This document shows, one piece after another, positions 29,624 through 38,656 of a stretch of 64,000 nt of DNA. This DNA is from Sanguibacter gelidistatuariae (GTDB lineage Bacteria > Actinomycetota > Actinomycetes > Actinomycetales > Cellulomonadaceae). The stretch is taken from the NCBI RefSeq assembly GCF_900096585.1, contig NZ_FMYH01000001.1:991901-1055900 (forward strand), read 5' to 3'. The notes beneath the pieces are model-generated. The model saw only the letters and a program-made list of their open reading frames with translations, was not told where the DNA came from and ran no database searches. The first letter of the stretch is position 1. Each line of letters opens with the position of its first letter. A program made the translations under genes and the position numbers.

Positions 29624-30144
29624 CGTCCTTGCAGCGTCCGATGATGATCGGCAAGATCCACCGCGCGACCGTGACGCAGGCGGATCTGCACTACGTCGGC
29701 TCGGTCACGATCGACGCGACCCTGCTCGACGCGGCGGACCTGTACCCCGGGCAGCAGGTCGACATCGTCGACGTGACCAACGGCTCCCGCCTGACGACGT
29801 ACGTCATCCCGGGCGAAGCCGGTTCCGGGCAGATCTGCATCAACGGGGCCGCGGCGCACCTGGTGCACCCCGGTGACACCGTCATCATCATCGCCTACGG
29901 CATGATGGCCGACGTCGAGGCCCGCCACTACCTCCCGCACGTCGTCTTCGTCGACAAGTCCAACGCGATCGTCGAGGTGTCGGGTGAACCCGGGCTCGTC
30001 CCGACCGGCTACGACCTCGAGGCCAGCGGCCTGCCCATCGCCCCCTTCCAGGCGCTTGCCGCCCCACAGGCGCTTGCCGCCCCACAGGCGCTTGCCGCCC
30101 CACAGGCGCTTGCCGCCCCACAGGCGCTCGGCGCCGACGCGTGA
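29620..30144 (+). CDS. panD: Aspartate 1-decarboxylase with repetitive C-terminus
   Basis: Produces beta-alanine for PanC. The self-cleavage site Gly-Ser that creates the pyruvoyl group is in [17 protein letters not shown], and [16 protein letters not shown] and VVFVDKSN are conserved. The first about 140 residues equal a normal PanD. The last 25-30 consist of QALAAP hexapeptides coded by an 18-bp tandem repeat. GTG start overlaps the panC stop; its stop overlaps the nadB GTG (GTGA at both ends). Confidence 0.95.
   Translation: MTSLQRPMMIGKIHRATVTQADLHYVGSVTIDATLLDAADLYPGQQVDIVDVTNGSRLTTYVIPGEAGSGQICINGAAAHLVHPGDTVIIIAYGMMADVEARHYLPHVVFVDKSNAIVEVSGEPGLVPTGYDLEASGLPIAPFQALAAPQALAAPQALAAPQALAAPQALGADA
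30049..30128. repeat. 18-bp tandem repeat at the 3' end of panD
   Basis: Four perfect copies of CAGGCGCTTGCCGCCCCA and a partial fifth. Each unit codes for QALAAP. The perfect identity, including third positions, points to recent expansion. Confidence 0.95.
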
Positions 30145-31859
30145 GCGCGCCGGTCACCCTCGTCACGACCCTCGCGGCCCCCGAGCCGGGGTGGACCGCC
30201 GAGGCCGACGTGATCGTCGTCGGCTCCGGGATCGCCGGGCTGACTGCCGCTCTTGAGCTGCGCTCCCGGGTGCCCCGGGTGCTCCTGGTCACCAAGGGCG
30301 AGCTGGCCTCGGGGTCGACCGTGTGGGCGCAGGGCGGCATCGCCGCAGCGCTCGCCCCGAGCGACTCCCCGGCCGCGCACCTGGAGGACACGCTCGTCGC
30401 CGGCGCAGGGGTCTGCGACCCCCGTGCCGTGGAGGTGCTCGTCACCGAGGGCCCCGCGCGGGTCCGTGAGCTCGTCGCGCTCGGCGCGCACTTCGACACC
30501 GACGGCGGCGGAGAGATGTCGCTGACCCGCGAGGGCGGCCACCACGCGGACCGCATCGCCCACGCGGGCGGGGACGCGACCGGCGCGGAGATCTCCCGGG
30601 CCCTCGTCGCCCAGCTCGAGGCCGTCCGCAACGACCCCGGCATCGAGATCATCGAGCACGCCCTGGTGATCGACCTGCTCACGAGCGAGGGACCGGTCAC
30701 CCCGCTCACGCCCGACGGCGACCGCCGCGCGGTCTGCGGGGTCACCCTGCACGTGCGCGGGGCGGGCAGCCGAGACGGCGTCGGGGCCGCCCGGGCGCGC
30801 GCCGTCGTGCTCGCGACCGGTGGCATCGGGCAGATCTACGTGTCGTCGACGAACCCGCCCCAGGCCACCGGCGACGGCATCGCCGCCGCGCTGCGGGCCG
30901 GCGCCCCGCTCGGCGACCTCGAATTCGTCCAGTTCCACCCGACCGTGCTGTGGCTGGGCAGCGGCGCCCGCGGGCAGCTGACGCTCATCTCCGAGGCGGT
31001 CCGCGGGGAGGGCGCCTACCTCATCGACACCGACGGGCACCGCTTCATGCCCGCCGTCCACGAGATGGCCGAGCTCGCCCCACGGGACGTCGTCGCGCAC
31101 GCGATCGTGCGGCAGATGGCCAAGACCGGCTCGGACCACGTCTTCCTCGACGCCCGGCACCTGGGCGCGGACTTCCTGCGCAAGCGGTTCCCGACGATCA
31201 CCGAGCGGCTGCTCGCCCAGGGCTTCGACATCACCGAGGAGCCGGTCCCGGTCGCACCGGCCCAGCACTACCACTCGGGCGGGGTCATCACGAATCTGGA
31301 CGGGCGCAGCGGGGTGCGCGGGCTGTACGCGATCGGGGAGGTCGCGTGCACAGGCGTGCACGGGGCGAACCGGCTCGCGTCCAACTCGCTCCTGGAGGGC
31401 CTCGTCTTCGCCCACCGGGCTGCCGAGGACATCGCCGCCCGGATGGCGGCGGGGGAGCTGCCGCTCAAGGAGCCGGTCACCCGGACTGGGCCGACGGGGC
31501 TGGTCATGGCCGCCACGCGATCCCGGATCCAACGCGTGACGACCGACGGGTCGGGGGTGCTGCGCTCGGCGGAGACCCTCGCCCTCGCCGCACGCAAGCT
31601 TGCCGCGGTACGCACCGATGCCAACCTTCCCGAGGCGATCGCGGGCGACCTCAGCGCCCAGCCGCAGACCGCGGAGTGGGAGACGAGCAACGTCCACCAG
31701 GTCGCCTCGGTCCTGACGGCCGCAGCCGCCCTGCGCACGGAGAGCCGGGGTGGGCACTTCCGCACCGACTTCCCGGCCCCGGACCCCTCCTGGGAATGCC
31801 GGGTGGTCGTCCAGCTGGACGACGACGGCACCCTGACCGTCACCGCCCCGAATCGCTGA
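30141..31859 (+). CDS. nadB: L-aspartate oxidase
   Basis: Oxidises L-aspartate to iminoaspartate for NAD synthesis; a 572-residue FAD flavoprotein. The FAD-binding N-terminus is [61 protein letters not shown] and [21 protein letters not shown] are conserved in the succinate dehydrogenase/aspartate oxidase family. NadA, its usual partner, is not in the window. The stop codon (in CGC TGA) lies in the left end of a palindromic element, so the last two residues derive from it or abut it. Confidence 0.95.
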   Translation: MSAPVTLVTTLAAPEPGWTAEADVIVVGSGIAGLTAALELRSRVPRVLLVTKGELASGSTVWAQGGIAAALAPSDSPAAHLEDTLVAGAGVCDPRAVEVLVTEGPARVRELVALGAHFDTDGGGEMSLTREGGHHADRIAHAGGDATGAEISRALVAQLEAVRNDPGIEIIEHALVIDLLTSEGPVTPLTPDGDRRAVCGVTLHVRGAGSRDGVGAARARAVVLATGGIGQIYVSSTNPPQATGDGIAAALRAGAPLGDLEFVQFHPTVLWLGSGARGQLTLISEAVRGEGAYLIDTDGHRFMPAVHEMAELAPRDVVAHAIVRQMAKTGSDHVFLDARHLGADFLRKRFPTITERLLAQGFDITEEPVPVAPAQHYHSGGVITNLDGRSGVRGLYAIGEVACTGVHGANRLASNSLLEGLVFAHRAAEDIAARMAAGELPLKEPVTRTGPTGLVMAATRSRIQRVTTDGSGVLRSAETLALAARKLAAVRTDANLPEAIAGDLSAQPQTAEWETSNVHQVASVLTAAAALRTESRGGHFRTDFPAPDPSWECRVVVQLDDDGTLTVTAPNR

Positions 31860-31918
31860 GTGCGGTCGAACGGCTGCCTCGCGTCCGATTTGGGCAGCCA
31901 TTCGACCGCACTCAGCGA
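31853..31918. repeat. 66-bp palindromic element, class Ib copy 2, at the nadB stop
   Basis: The left arm TCGCTGAGTGCGGTCGAACG and the right arm ending TTCGACCGCACTCAGCGA pair over about 25 bp with one or two mismatches. The nadB stop TGA (31857-31859) is inside the left end. To the right, a 14-bp unit AGCGAGGGGCAGGT is present twice in tandem (31914 and 31928). Confidence 0.9.
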
Positions 31919-31952
31919 GGGGCAGGTAGCGAGGGGCAGGTAAGTTGGGCGG

Positions 31953-32879
31953 GTGACTTCGACCTCGCCCTCCGCCACGTCCACCGCTGATCTCGCCTCC
32001 GGGCTCGACCCGGCGTGGGTCACCGACGCGGTGAGACGCACCCTCGACGAGGACCTTGGCGGCTACCCGGGACGTGACGTGACGAGCCAGGCGACGATCG
32101 CCGCGTCGTCGGGCGCGATGGCCCACCTGATGGCCCGTGCGGACGGCGTGGTCGCCGGCCTGGCCGTCGTCCAAGAGACGGTGACGCAGGTCAGCGACCG
32201 TTTTGGGCTTGCGCCCGTCACAGTCGTCCTCGACGTGGCCGACGGCGCGAGGGTCACCGCCGGCCAGCGCCTCGCCGTCCTTACCGGCCCGGTCCAGGCG
32301 ATCCTTATTGCCGAGCGCTCCCTGCTCAACCTGGCCAGCCGCGCCTCCGGGGTCGCCACGGCGACCCGCGCGTGGGCGGACCGGCTCGCCGGAACCGGCG
32401 CGATGGTCCTGGACACCCGCAAGACCACCCCCGGGCTGCGCGCGCTGGAGAAGTTCGCGGTCCGCGCAGGTGGCGGGACCAACAAGCGCATGGGCCTCTA
32501 CGACGTCGCGATGGTCAAGGACAATCACGTCGTCGCTGCCGGGTCGGTCGCGGGCGCGATCGAGGCCGTCGCCGCGGCCTTCCCGGGCGTGCTTGTCCAG
32601 GTCGAGGCGGACACCCAGGCCCAGGCCCTCGAGGCCATCGGTGCGGGCGCCCGCTTCCTCCTGCTGGACAACATGGCGACGCCGGTGCTCGCGGCCACGG
32701 TCGCCGCCGTCCGCGCACTCGAGGCGGAGGTCGGCCCGGTCGAGCTCGAGGCGACCGGGAACCTCACCCTGGACCGCGCCGCCGAGGTGGCCGGCACCGG
32801 GGTCGACTATCTCTCCGTCGGCGCGCTCACCCACTCCGCGCCGATCCTTGACCTGGCGCTCGACCTCGTGTCGCGCTGA
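31953..32879 (+). CDS. nadC: Quinolinate phosphoribosyltransferase (carboxylating)
   Basis: Converts quinolinate and PRPP to nicotinate mononucleotide. The active-site string DTRKTTPGLRALEKFAVRAG is intact, followed by NKRMGLYDVAMVKDNH, LLLDNM, ELEATGNLTL and VDYLSVGALTHS. The 308 residues include an N-terminal Ser/Thr-rich extension of about 18 residues. GTG at 31953 is 12 bp after the tail repeat of the preceding element; its ribosome-binding site (GGGCGG) may be weak. It is probably co-transcribed with nadB. Confidence 0.94.
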   Translation: MTSTSPSATSTADLASGLDPAWVTDAVRRTLDEDLGGYPGRDVTSQATIAASSGAMAHLMARADGVVAGLAVVQETVTQVSDRFGLAPVTVVLDVADGARVTAGQRLAVLTGPVQAILIAERSLLNLASRASGVATATRAWADRLAGTGAMVLDTRKTTPGLRALEKFAVRAGGGTNKRMGLYDVAMVKDNHVVAAGSVAGAIEAVAAAFPGVLVQVEADTQAQALEAIGAGARFLLLDNMATPVLAATVAAVRALEAEVGPVELEATGNLTLDRAAEVAGTGVDYLSVGALTHSAPILDLALDLVSR

Positions 32880-32883
32880 TCGG

Positions 32884-32917
32884 GACGCGCGCCGTCCATT
32901 CTTCGTGGACGCGCGTC
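32884..32917 (+). terminator. Hairpin after nadC
   Basis: GACGCGCG and CGCGCGTC pair with an inner extension GTCCA/TGGAC and a small bulge. It lies 5 bp past the nadC stop and just before the lysS -10 box. There is no U-run. Confidence 0.5.
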
Positions 32918-32923
32918 TAAGAT
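32918..32923 (+). promoter_or_regulatory. Probable -10 box of lysS (leaderless transcript)
   Basis: TAAGAT lies seven bases before the lysS GTG at 32930. A start of transcription 6-7 bp downstream would coincide with the GTG, giving a leaderless mRNA. This agrees with the lack of any ribosome-binding site. No good -35 box is visible. Confidence 0.45.
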
Positions 32924-32929
32924 TGGCGA

Positions 32930-34462
32930 GTGACTTCTGAGCAGACCGCAGCCCCCACGCAACCCACCCCCGCCACCGGTGACGAAGACCTTCCCGAGCA
33001 GCTGAGGGTGCGCCGGGAGAAGCGCGACCGGCTGCTCCAGCGCGGTGAGGAGGCCTACCCGGTCTCGGTGCCCCGTACGCACACGATCGCCCAGGTCCGG
33101 GAGCAGTACGCCCACCTCGCCCAGGGCGAGGAGACCGACGACCTGGTCGGCGTCGCCGGCCGCGTCGTCTTCCTGCGCAACTCCGGCAAGCTGTGCTTCG
33201 TCTCCCTGCAGGACGGCGAGGGCAACCGGCTGCAGATCATGCTTAGCCTCGCGGTCGTGGGGGAGGAGTCCCTCGCGGCCTTCAAGGCGGACGTCGACCT
33301 CGGTGACCACCTCTTCGCCCACGGCCGCGTGATCAGCTCCAAGCGTGGGGAGCTGAGCGTCTTCGCCGACTCCTGGCAGATCGCCGCGAAGGCCCTGCGT
33401 CCACTACCGACCCTGCACAAGGACCTGTCCGAGGAGGCCCGCGTCCGCCAGCGGTACGTCGACCTCATCGCCCGCCCGGCCGCCCGCGACGCCGCCCGCA
33501 TGCGCGCCGGGGTCGTCCGGTCGCTGCGTGACAATCTCCACCGTCGCGCGTACATGGAGATCGAGACACCGATGCTCCAGACGATTCACGGTGGGGCCGC
33601 CGCGCGACCATTCACCACCCATATGAATGCATTCGATATGGACCTCTACCTACGGATTGCTCCCGAGCTGTTCCTCAAGCGGGCCGTCGTCGGAGGAATC
33701 GAGCGAGTCTTCGAGATCAACCGAAACTTCCGCAATGAGGGCGCCGACTCGACGCACTCACCGGAGTTCGCAATGCTCGAGGCCTACGAGGCCTACGGCG
33801 ACTACAACACGATGGCCGCGCTCACGAAGGACCTCATTCAGACGGCCGCCGAAGAAGTTCTCGAGACGACCGTCGTCACGTTGCCGGACGGTTCGGAATA
33901 CGACCTCGGCGGGGAATGGGCCGAGTTGACGATGTACGGCTCGTTGTCGGAGGCCCTCGGTGAGGAGATCACCCCCGAGACGACCGTTGCGGAGCTCCTC
34001 GTTCATGCGGAACGTGCCGAGATCTCGATGGATCCCACGCGGGTCAGCCACGGAAAGCTCGTCGAGGAGCTCTGGGAGCACCACGTCGGAGATGCTCTTT
34101 ACGCGCCGACCTTTGTCCGTGATTTCCCGGTCGAGACAAGCCCGTTGACGCGCGACCACCGTTCGGTCCGCGGGCAGGTCGAGAAGTGGGATCTGTACGT
34201 CCGCGGCTTCGAGCTGGCGACCGCCTATTCCGAGCTTGTGGACCCGGTGATCCAGCGTCAGCGTTTTGAGGCGCAGGCGCTGCTGGCCGCGGCCGGCGAC
34301 GCCGAGGCGATGGCGCTTGACGAGGACTTCCTCACAGCGATGGAGTACGCCATGCCGCCGAGCGGCGGGATGGGCATGGGCCTGGACCGTCTGCTGATGG
34401 CTATGACCGGTCTGGGGATCCGCGAGACGATCCTGTTCCCGCTGGTCAAGCCGCAGCGCTGA
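32930..34462 (+). CDS. lysS: Lysyl-tRNA synthetase, class II
   Basis: Charges tRNA-Lys. Residues 1-150 contain the OB-fold anticodon-binding domain. The class II core has motif 2 ([20 protein letters not shown]) and motif 3 ([15 protein letters not shown]). At 510 residues it is of normal length. From about 33570 to 34160 the codons end in A or T more often than in the flanks (for example CGA, CCA, CAT, GGA, GAA), although the protein sequence stays typical. This may mark a recombined segment. Confidence 0.95.
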   Translation: MTSEQTAAPTQPTPATGDEDLPEQLRVRREKRDRLLQRGEEAYPVSVPRTHTIAQVREQYAHLAQGEETDDLVGVAGRVVFLRNSGKLCFVSLQDGEGNRLQIMLSLAVVGEESLAAFKADVDLGDHLFAHGRVISSKRGELSVFADSWQIAAKALRPLPTLHKDLSEEARVRQRYVDLIARPAARDAARMRAGVVRSLRDNLHRRAYMEIETPMLQTIHGGAAARPFTTHMNAFDMDLYLRIAPELFLKRAVVGGIERVFEINRNFRNEGADSTHSPEFAMLEAYEAYGDYNTMAALTKDLIQTAAEEVLETTVVTLPDGSEYDLGGEWAELTMYGSLSEALGEEITPETTVAELLVHAERAEISMDPTRVSHGKLVEELWEHHVGDALYAPTFVRDFPVETSPLTRDHRSVRGQVEKWDLYVRGFELATAYSELVDPVIQRQRFEAQALLAAAGDAEAMALDEDFLTAMEYAMPPSGGMGMGLDRLLMAMTGLGIRETILFPLVKPQR

Positions 34463-34515
34463 CGGCAGCGCTGACGGCAGTGGGCCAGCCCGGGCGAACG
34501 GACTGGTGCTGATCG

Positions 34516-34543
34516 TGGCGCACGGCCCACGGGCCGTGCGCCA
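34516..34543 (+). terminator. Hairpin terminator after lysS
   Basis: TGGCGCACGGCCC pairs perfectly with GGGCCGTGCGCCA around two bases, followed by TTTGC. A short duplication (GCTGACGGCA, twice) lies between the lysS stop and the stem. Confidence 0.75.
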
Positions 34544-34587
34544 TTTGCATGGTGGGAGTTCTCAGGTGCGGGTCGTAGAGTGGACGC

Positions 34588-34782
34588 GTGAATACGTTCT
34601 GGACTGCCGTCGCTGCGCTGGTGCCCTCGATCGGTGTGGGTGCCATCTTCTACTTCGCGATGCGCTTTGTGGTGCGCGCCGACCGGAACGAACGTGCCAA
34701 CCTCGCCGAGCTGGACCGCCTCGATGCGCAGGCGCGCGAGGGCCGCTCGGAGACCCCGACGGGAACTGCGACCACCGCTTAA
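34588..34782 (+). CDS. Small single-pass membrane protein
   Basis: A 64-residue protein with one membrane helix (residues 5-27, VAALVPSIGVGAIFYFAM), then an Arg/Glu-rich cytoplasmic helix (VVRADRNERANLAELDRLDA) and a Thr-rich tail. Small proteins of this shape are common after lysS in related Actinobacteria. Function unknown. The GTG is preceded by GTAGAGTGGACGC, which offers only a weak ribosome-binding site. Confidence 0.65.
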   Translation: MNTFWTAVAALVPSIGVGAIFYFAMRFVVRADRNERANLAELDRLDAQAREGRSETPTGTATTA

Positions 34783-34806
34783 TCGACTCGCTAAATCTCT
34801 GAGCAT

Positions 34807-34836
34807 TTGACGCCCATTGATTTAGGGTGTGATGAT
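34807..34836 (+). promoter_or_regulatory. Probable promoter of lsr2
   Basis: TTGACG (34807-34812) and GATGAT (34831-34836) are separated by 18 bp and lie 38 bp before the lsr2 GTG. The surrounding 60 bp are more A/T-rich than the rest of the window. Confidence 0.5.
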
Positions 34837-34874
34837 TGCCTCTCGACGATCTACGAAATTGTGAGGTGTCCACA

Positions 34875-35204
34875 GTGGCTCAGAAGGTTCAGGTCATTCT
34901 TATCGATGACCTCGATGGTGGAAGTGCTGACGAGACCGTCACGTTCGCTCTGGACGGCGTCTCCTACGAAATCGATCTCTCGACGGAGAATGCGGCAGCC
35001 CTGCGTGACTCCCTCGCGACGTGGGTCGGTCACGCTCGGAAGATCGGCCGTTCTCCCGCCGCCCGCCCGGTGCGTCGCGCAGGCCGTTCTGGTGGGTCCG
35101 ACGCGAACGCGATTCGTGAATGGGCTCGCGCGAACGGTATCGCCGTGAGCGAGCGTGGACGTATCTCCGCAGGGACCAAGGCGGCATACGAGGCCGCTCA
35201 CTGA
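34875..35204 (+). CDS. lsr2: Lsr2, H-NS-like nucleoid protein
   Basis: A 109-residue DNA-bridging silencer that binds the minor groove of AT-rich, often foreign, DNA. The N-terminal dimerisation domain begins MAQKVQVILIDDLDGG, with the usual YEIDLSTENAAALRD. The C-terminal DNA-binding part has IREWARANGIAVSERGRIS, including the AT-hook-like Arg-Gly-Arg. GTG at 34875 has GAGG eight bases upstream. In many Actinobacteria clpC follows lsr2; here sugar genes follow instead. Confidence 0.95.
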   Translation: MAQKVQVILIDDLDGGSADETVTFALDGVSYEIDLSTENAAALRDSLATWVGHARKIGRSPAARPVRRAGRSGGSDANAIREWARANGIAVSERGRISAGTKAAYEAAH

Positions 35205-35219
35205 GAGCTGCTCAGCCGG

Positions 35220-35259
35220 ACGAGTGGGTGATGAGTCCTCGGACTCGTCACCCACTCGT
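35220..35259 (+). terminator. Hairpin terminator after lsr2
   Basis: A 19-bp stem beginning ACGAGTGGGTGA and ending TCACCCACTCGT, with one mismatch and a 2-base loop. It ends the conserved block before the accessory sugar locus. Confidence 0.8.
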
Positions 35260-35315
35260 GCGTGTAGTGACTTTCTTCCCGCCGGCGTCGGTCCCCGATC
35301 TATAGAGGTGTTGTT

Positions 35316-36434
35316 GTGCAACGGTTGATCATCGGTACATATCCCGTCGGCGAGACCGCAGGCTCGGGCGAAGGCCTCTGGGAGGTTTACCTCGACCAGG
35401 CCTCCGGCACGCTGACCGGGGCACGCCTGCTCGTGGAGACGCCGTCACCGTCCTTCGTCGCGCTCCACCCGGACGGCGGGACCGTGTTCGCGGTCGCCGA
35501 GCTGGACGAGGGACGCGTGACCGCGTTCGCGCTCACCGGTGACGCCCTCGAGGAGCGGGAGAGCCGCCCGACGCGCGGGGTGCACCCCTGCCACGTGGTG
35601 GCGCGGGAGCGTGTCCTGTGGGTCGCGAACTACAGCTCGGGCACCTTCACAGTGCTTGGGCTCGACGCCGACGGAGCCTTCACCGACGAGGTCGCCTCGT
35701 TCGGGCATGCCGGGTCGGGGCCCGACGCGAGCCGCCAGGAAGGACCGCACGCCCACTACTGCCTGTCCGCGCCGAACGGGGACGATGCGTGGGTGGTCGA
35801 CCTGGGGACCGACGAGATCCGCCGGTACACGACCGACGAGATCCGTCGGTACACGACCGCCGCCGGGACGGACGGGACTGCCGGGGCCGGTGCCGCCGTC
35901 CCGCTCGACGGGATCGCCGCGGCCGGCATCGCCGCGCGGCTGCCCGCCGGAGCCGGCCCGCGCCACGCGGTGGCGCACCCGAGCGGGACGGTCTTCGTCG
36001 TCGGTGAGCTGGACTCGCGGGTGCACCTGCTGCGCACCGACCCAACCGCGGTGGACGCTTGGGAGGCCTACGCCTCGCTCCCCGCCTGCGTGACCGCGGA
36101 CCCGGGGACCGGGTCCTACCCCTCGCACATCGCGCTCAGCGCCGACGGCTCGCGGTTGTACGTCGCGGTCCGCGGGCCGGACGTGCTCTCGACCTTCGCG
36201 GTCACGGCCGACGGCACGTCGATCACCCACCTCGCCGACACCCCGATCGGTGGGGTGTGGCCGCGCCACTTCGCCGTTGTGACCGGAGACGCCGGTCACG
36301 ACGGTGACCTCGTGGTCGTGGCGAACCAGAACTCCTCCAACCTCGCGGTTCTCCGCATCGACCCCGTCACCGGAGTCGGCGAGATCGCCGACCATCTCGA
36401 CCTGCCGGCTCCTGCCTGCGTGCTGCCGGTCTGA
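35316..36434 (+). CDS. Lactonase-family beta-propeller (6-phosphogluconolactonase-like)
   Basis: A 372-residue protein of the YbhE/Pgl lactonase family (seven-bladed propeller). Typical blocks are LIIGTYP, PSPSFVALHPDGGTVFAVAE, GVHPCHVVARERVLWVANY, GPRHAVAHPSGTVFVVGEL and SYPSHIALSADGSRLYVAVRG. It probably opens a sugar lactone, suiting a sugar-oxidation pathway with the Gfo/Idh/MocA enzyme nearby. An 8-residue unit DEIRRYTT is duplicated near residue 166. A -10-like TATAGA (35301-35306) lies close to the GTG, so the leader is very short. Confidence 0.85.
   Translation: MQRLIIGTYPVGETAGSGEGLWEVYLDQASGTLTGARLLVETPSPSFVALHPDGGTVFAVAELDEGRVTAFALTGDALEERESRPTRGVHPCHVVARERVLWVANYSSGTFTVLGLDADGAFTDEVASFGHAGSGPDASRQEGPHAHYCLSAPNGDDAWVVDLGTDEIRRYTTDEIRRYTTAAGTDGTAGAGAAVPLDGIAAAGIAARLPAGAGPRHAVAHPSGTVFVVGELDSRVHLLRTDPTAVDAWEAYASLPACVTADPGTGSYPSHIALSADGSRLYVAVRGPDVLSTFAVTADGTSITHLADTPIGGVWPRHFAVVTGDAGHDGDLVVVANQNSSNLAVLRIDPVTGVGEIADHLDLPAPACVLPV
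35811..35858. repeat. 24-bp in-frame duplication in the lactonase gene
   Basis: Two adjacent 24-bp copies, starting GACGAGATCCG, differ at one third position. They code for DEIRRYTT twice, probably lengthening a loop between propeller blades. Confidence 0.9.
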
Positions 36435-36474
36435 GTCGACCAGCCAGCACGAGCGCCCGGCCGACTCTGCGAGC

Positions 36475-36496
36475 ATGTCAGGACATATGCTTGACC
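36475..36496 (+). promoter_or_regulatory. Palindromic operator next to the promoter of the isomerase operon
   Basis: ATGTCAGGACAT (36475-36486) is a perfect inverted repeat around two bases. Four bases later is TTGACC (-35), then 17 bp and CATGCT (36514-36519) as a weak -10. The same palindrome core, TGTCAGGACA, occurs at 49288 in the same position relative to another promoter. The shape suits a GntR- or LacI-like regulator. Confidence 0.55.
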
Positions 36497-36599
36497 TGAT
36501 GCCCCGTAGGGGGCATGCTCGGAGCCTGGTCAGGCGCGCCTGCCAGCATCTGGTCTGCAAAGGTGCGCACCGATGGGCGGCGATGAGAGGTGACGATCG

Positions 36600-37517
36600 A
36601 TGACGAGCGAGATCTGGGTTGCAGACGCCCCGGTGAACTATGGAGTCTTCGAGCTGGGCGCAGACAAGGGCGGGAAGACTCCCGACGGTGAAGAGTGCGC
36701 GGCCTTCGTCGCCCAGGCCGGGTACGAGGGCATCGATCTGGGCCCGAGCGGATTCCTCGGCCGCGGTGGTGACTTCCAGGACCGGCTGCGACGACATGGC
36801 CTCGCCCTCGCCGGGGGGTGGCTCGACTACCCGTTCCGCAGCAACGAGGACTTCCGGGCGGCTGTCGGGAACCTCGACGACAGGATCGCCAACTTCCTCG
36901 AGGGGGCGGAGGTGAACCCGGACCGCCCGCCACGACCGACCCTTGCCTGCTCGGGCTCACCCGTGCGGCAGGCCAACCCGGGCGGCGCCGCGCCCGGGAT
37001 CGGGCTCACGGACGAGGAGTGGAAGGTGTTCGCCGAGAATCTCCAGCACGTTGTCGACCGCTTCCGCGCCGCCGGCCTCGAACCGACCTTCCACCACCAC
37101 GTCTGCACGTACGTCGAGACCCCCGAGGAGATCGACCGGCTCCTCGCCCTCACCGACGTCGGGCTGTGCCTGGACACCGGGCACCTCATCCTCGGCGGCG
37201 GTGACCCGCTCACGGCCCTGCGGGCCTGGGGGGACCGGATCAACCACATCCACCTCAAGGACGCCGACAAGTCTGCGCTCGACGCGGTCGTCAAGGGGCG
37301 CGGGGACATGCGAGCAGCCTGGGCCGGGAACGTGTTCGTTCCCATGGGGACCGGCGACTTCCGGACAGCCGATTTCATGCCCGATCTGCTCGCCTCGGAC
37401 TACCGGGGCTGGGCGCTCGTCGAGCAGGATTACATCCCGGCTCCGGAGGACCCCTTCGACACGGCCTTCCGGGCGCAGAAGGCCAACCGTGAGGCGCTGC
37501 GCAGGTGGCTCCCGTGA
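36600..37517 (+). CDS. Sugar phosphate isomerase/epimerase (IolE-like TIM barrel)
   Basis: A 305-residue xylose-isomerase-like TIM barrel. FVAQAGYEGIDLGPSGFLG, LEPTFHHHVCTYVETPEEI, GLCLDTGHLILGGGDP and INHIHLKDAD carry the conserved metal ligands (Glu, Asp, His, Glu-type site), and the C-terminal ALVEQDYIP completes it. Closest in layout to inosose dehydratase (IolE), but epimerase roles on keto-sugars are equally possible. ATG at 36600 has GAGGTG upstream. It overlaps the next gene by GTGA. Confidence 0.82.
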   Translation: MTSEIWVADAPVNYGVFELGADKGGKTPDGEECAAFVAQAGYEGIDLGPSGFLGRGGDFQDRLRRHGLALAGGWLDYPFRSNEDFRAAVGNLDDRIANFLEGAEVNPDRPPRPTLACSGSPVRQANPGGAAPGIGLTDEEWKVFAENLQHVVDRFRAAGLEPTFHHHVCTYVETPEEIDRLLALTDVGLCLDTGHLILGGGDPLTALRAWGDRINHIHLKDADKSALDAVVKGRGDMRAAWAGNVFVPMGTGDFRTADFMPDLLASDYRGWALVEQDYIPAPEDPFDTAFRAQKANREALRRWLP

Positions 37518-38656
37518 GCAAGCCGACCGCCGCCCCGCTGCGCCTGGGCGTCGTCGGCCTGGGCGGGATCGCGCAGACCGCGCACCTGCCGCTGCTGCGT
37601 CGCCGCTGGGACCTCTTCGACGTCACGGCGATCGCTGACCTCTCCCGGCAGCGACGGGACATGGTCGGAGCCGGCCTGGGCATTCCCCAGGAGCGTCGCC
37701 ATAGCGACCTGGTCTCCATGCTCGACGCCGGCCCGATAGACGGCGTCGTGCTGCTCACCGGCGGCTCGCACGGACCCGAGACCCTCGAGTGCGTGCGTCG
37801 CGGGATCCCCGTCCTGTGCGAGAAGCCGCTCGCCTTCACCCTCGCCGAGGCGGACGCGATCGCGACGGCCGAGGCCGAGCAAGGCCGCCCGCTCGTCCTG
37901 GTCGGGTACATGAAGGAGTACGACGACGCCGTCGTCCAGGCGCGCTCGGCGATCCCCGCTACGGGCATCAGGGCAGTCGACGTCGAGGTCCTGCATCCCG
38001 CCGACGGTGCCCAGCTGGCTTTCGCCAACCTGCTGCCCGCCCCCTCCGACGTCGACCCCGTGACGCTCGCAGCGCTCACGGACCGGACGGCGCTCGTCGT
38101 CGACGCGGCCGTGGGCGTCGCGGCACCGGCGATGCTGCGGACCCTCTACACGAACGTGCTGCTGGGCTCGATCGTCCACGACGTGTCGCTGCTCCGGCAC
38201 CTGCTCGGCGGCATCGAAGACATCGACGGCGCGCGGCACTGGCCGCCGGACGTGATGCCCGGATCGGTCGAGGTGTCCGGGAGCATCGCGGGCGGTGCCC
38301 GCCTGCACATCGGGTGGCACTTCATCCCCGGCTACCCGGCCTACCGGGAGACCGTGACGATCCACCACGGGACCGGAAGCGTCCAGCTCGTCTTCGGGGT
38401 CCCGTACGTGCTCAACCTGCCGACCGAGCTCACGGTCGTGAGCGCCACGGGCACGGGCGAGGAACGGGCCGTGTCGCGCGCGTCGACGGAGGCCTTCGAG
38501 AACGAGCTCGTGGCCTTCCATGCGATGGTCGTGGATGGTACCGCCCCACGGTCGGGAGTCGCCCACGGGCGGGCCGACATCGCCACGGCACAGCTGATGG
38601 CCCACGCCCTCGCGCAGTCGGCAGGTGTGGAGCTCGGTGGGGAGTGTTCCCCTTGA
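37514..38656 (+). CDS. Gfo/Idh/MocA family oxidoreductase
   Basis: A 380-residue sugar or inositol dehydrogenase. The NAD(P) fold is LGVVGLGGIAQTAHLPLL, followed by DGVVLLTGGSHGPETLECVRRGIPVLCEKPLAF with the family Glu-Lys-Pro. The C-terminal beta-sheet domain holds LGSIVHDVSLLRHLLGG, whose His/Asp are typical catalytic positions. It likely oxidises the same sugar or cyclitol handled by the upstream isomerase. Translationally coupled on both sides (GTGA with the isomerase, TTGA with the MgtC-like gene). Confidence 0.87.
   Translation: MSKPTAAPLRLGVVGLGGIAQTAHLPLLRRRWDLFDVTAIADLSRQRRDMVGAGLGIPQERRHSDLVSMLDAGPIDGVVLLTGGSHGPETLECVRRGIPVLCEKPLAFTLAEADAIATAEAEQGRPLVLVGYMKEYDDAVVQARSAIPATGIRAVDVEVLHPADGAQLAFANLLPAPSDVDPVTLAALTDRTALVVDAAVGVAAPAMLRTLYTNVLLGSIVHDVSLLRHLLGGIEDIDGARHWPPDVMPGSVEVSGSIAGGARLHIGWHFIPGYPAYRETVTIHHGTGSVQLVFGVPYVLNLPTELTVVSATGTGEERAVSRASTEAFENELVAFHAMVVDGTAPRSGVAHGRADIATAQLMAHALAQSAGVELGGECSP

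Noticed and set aside
30009..32834. 941-codon open frame on the minus strand
   Set aside because: It covers panD, nadB and nadC in reverse. The encoded sequence is Arg/Gly/Asp-rich without any family motif.
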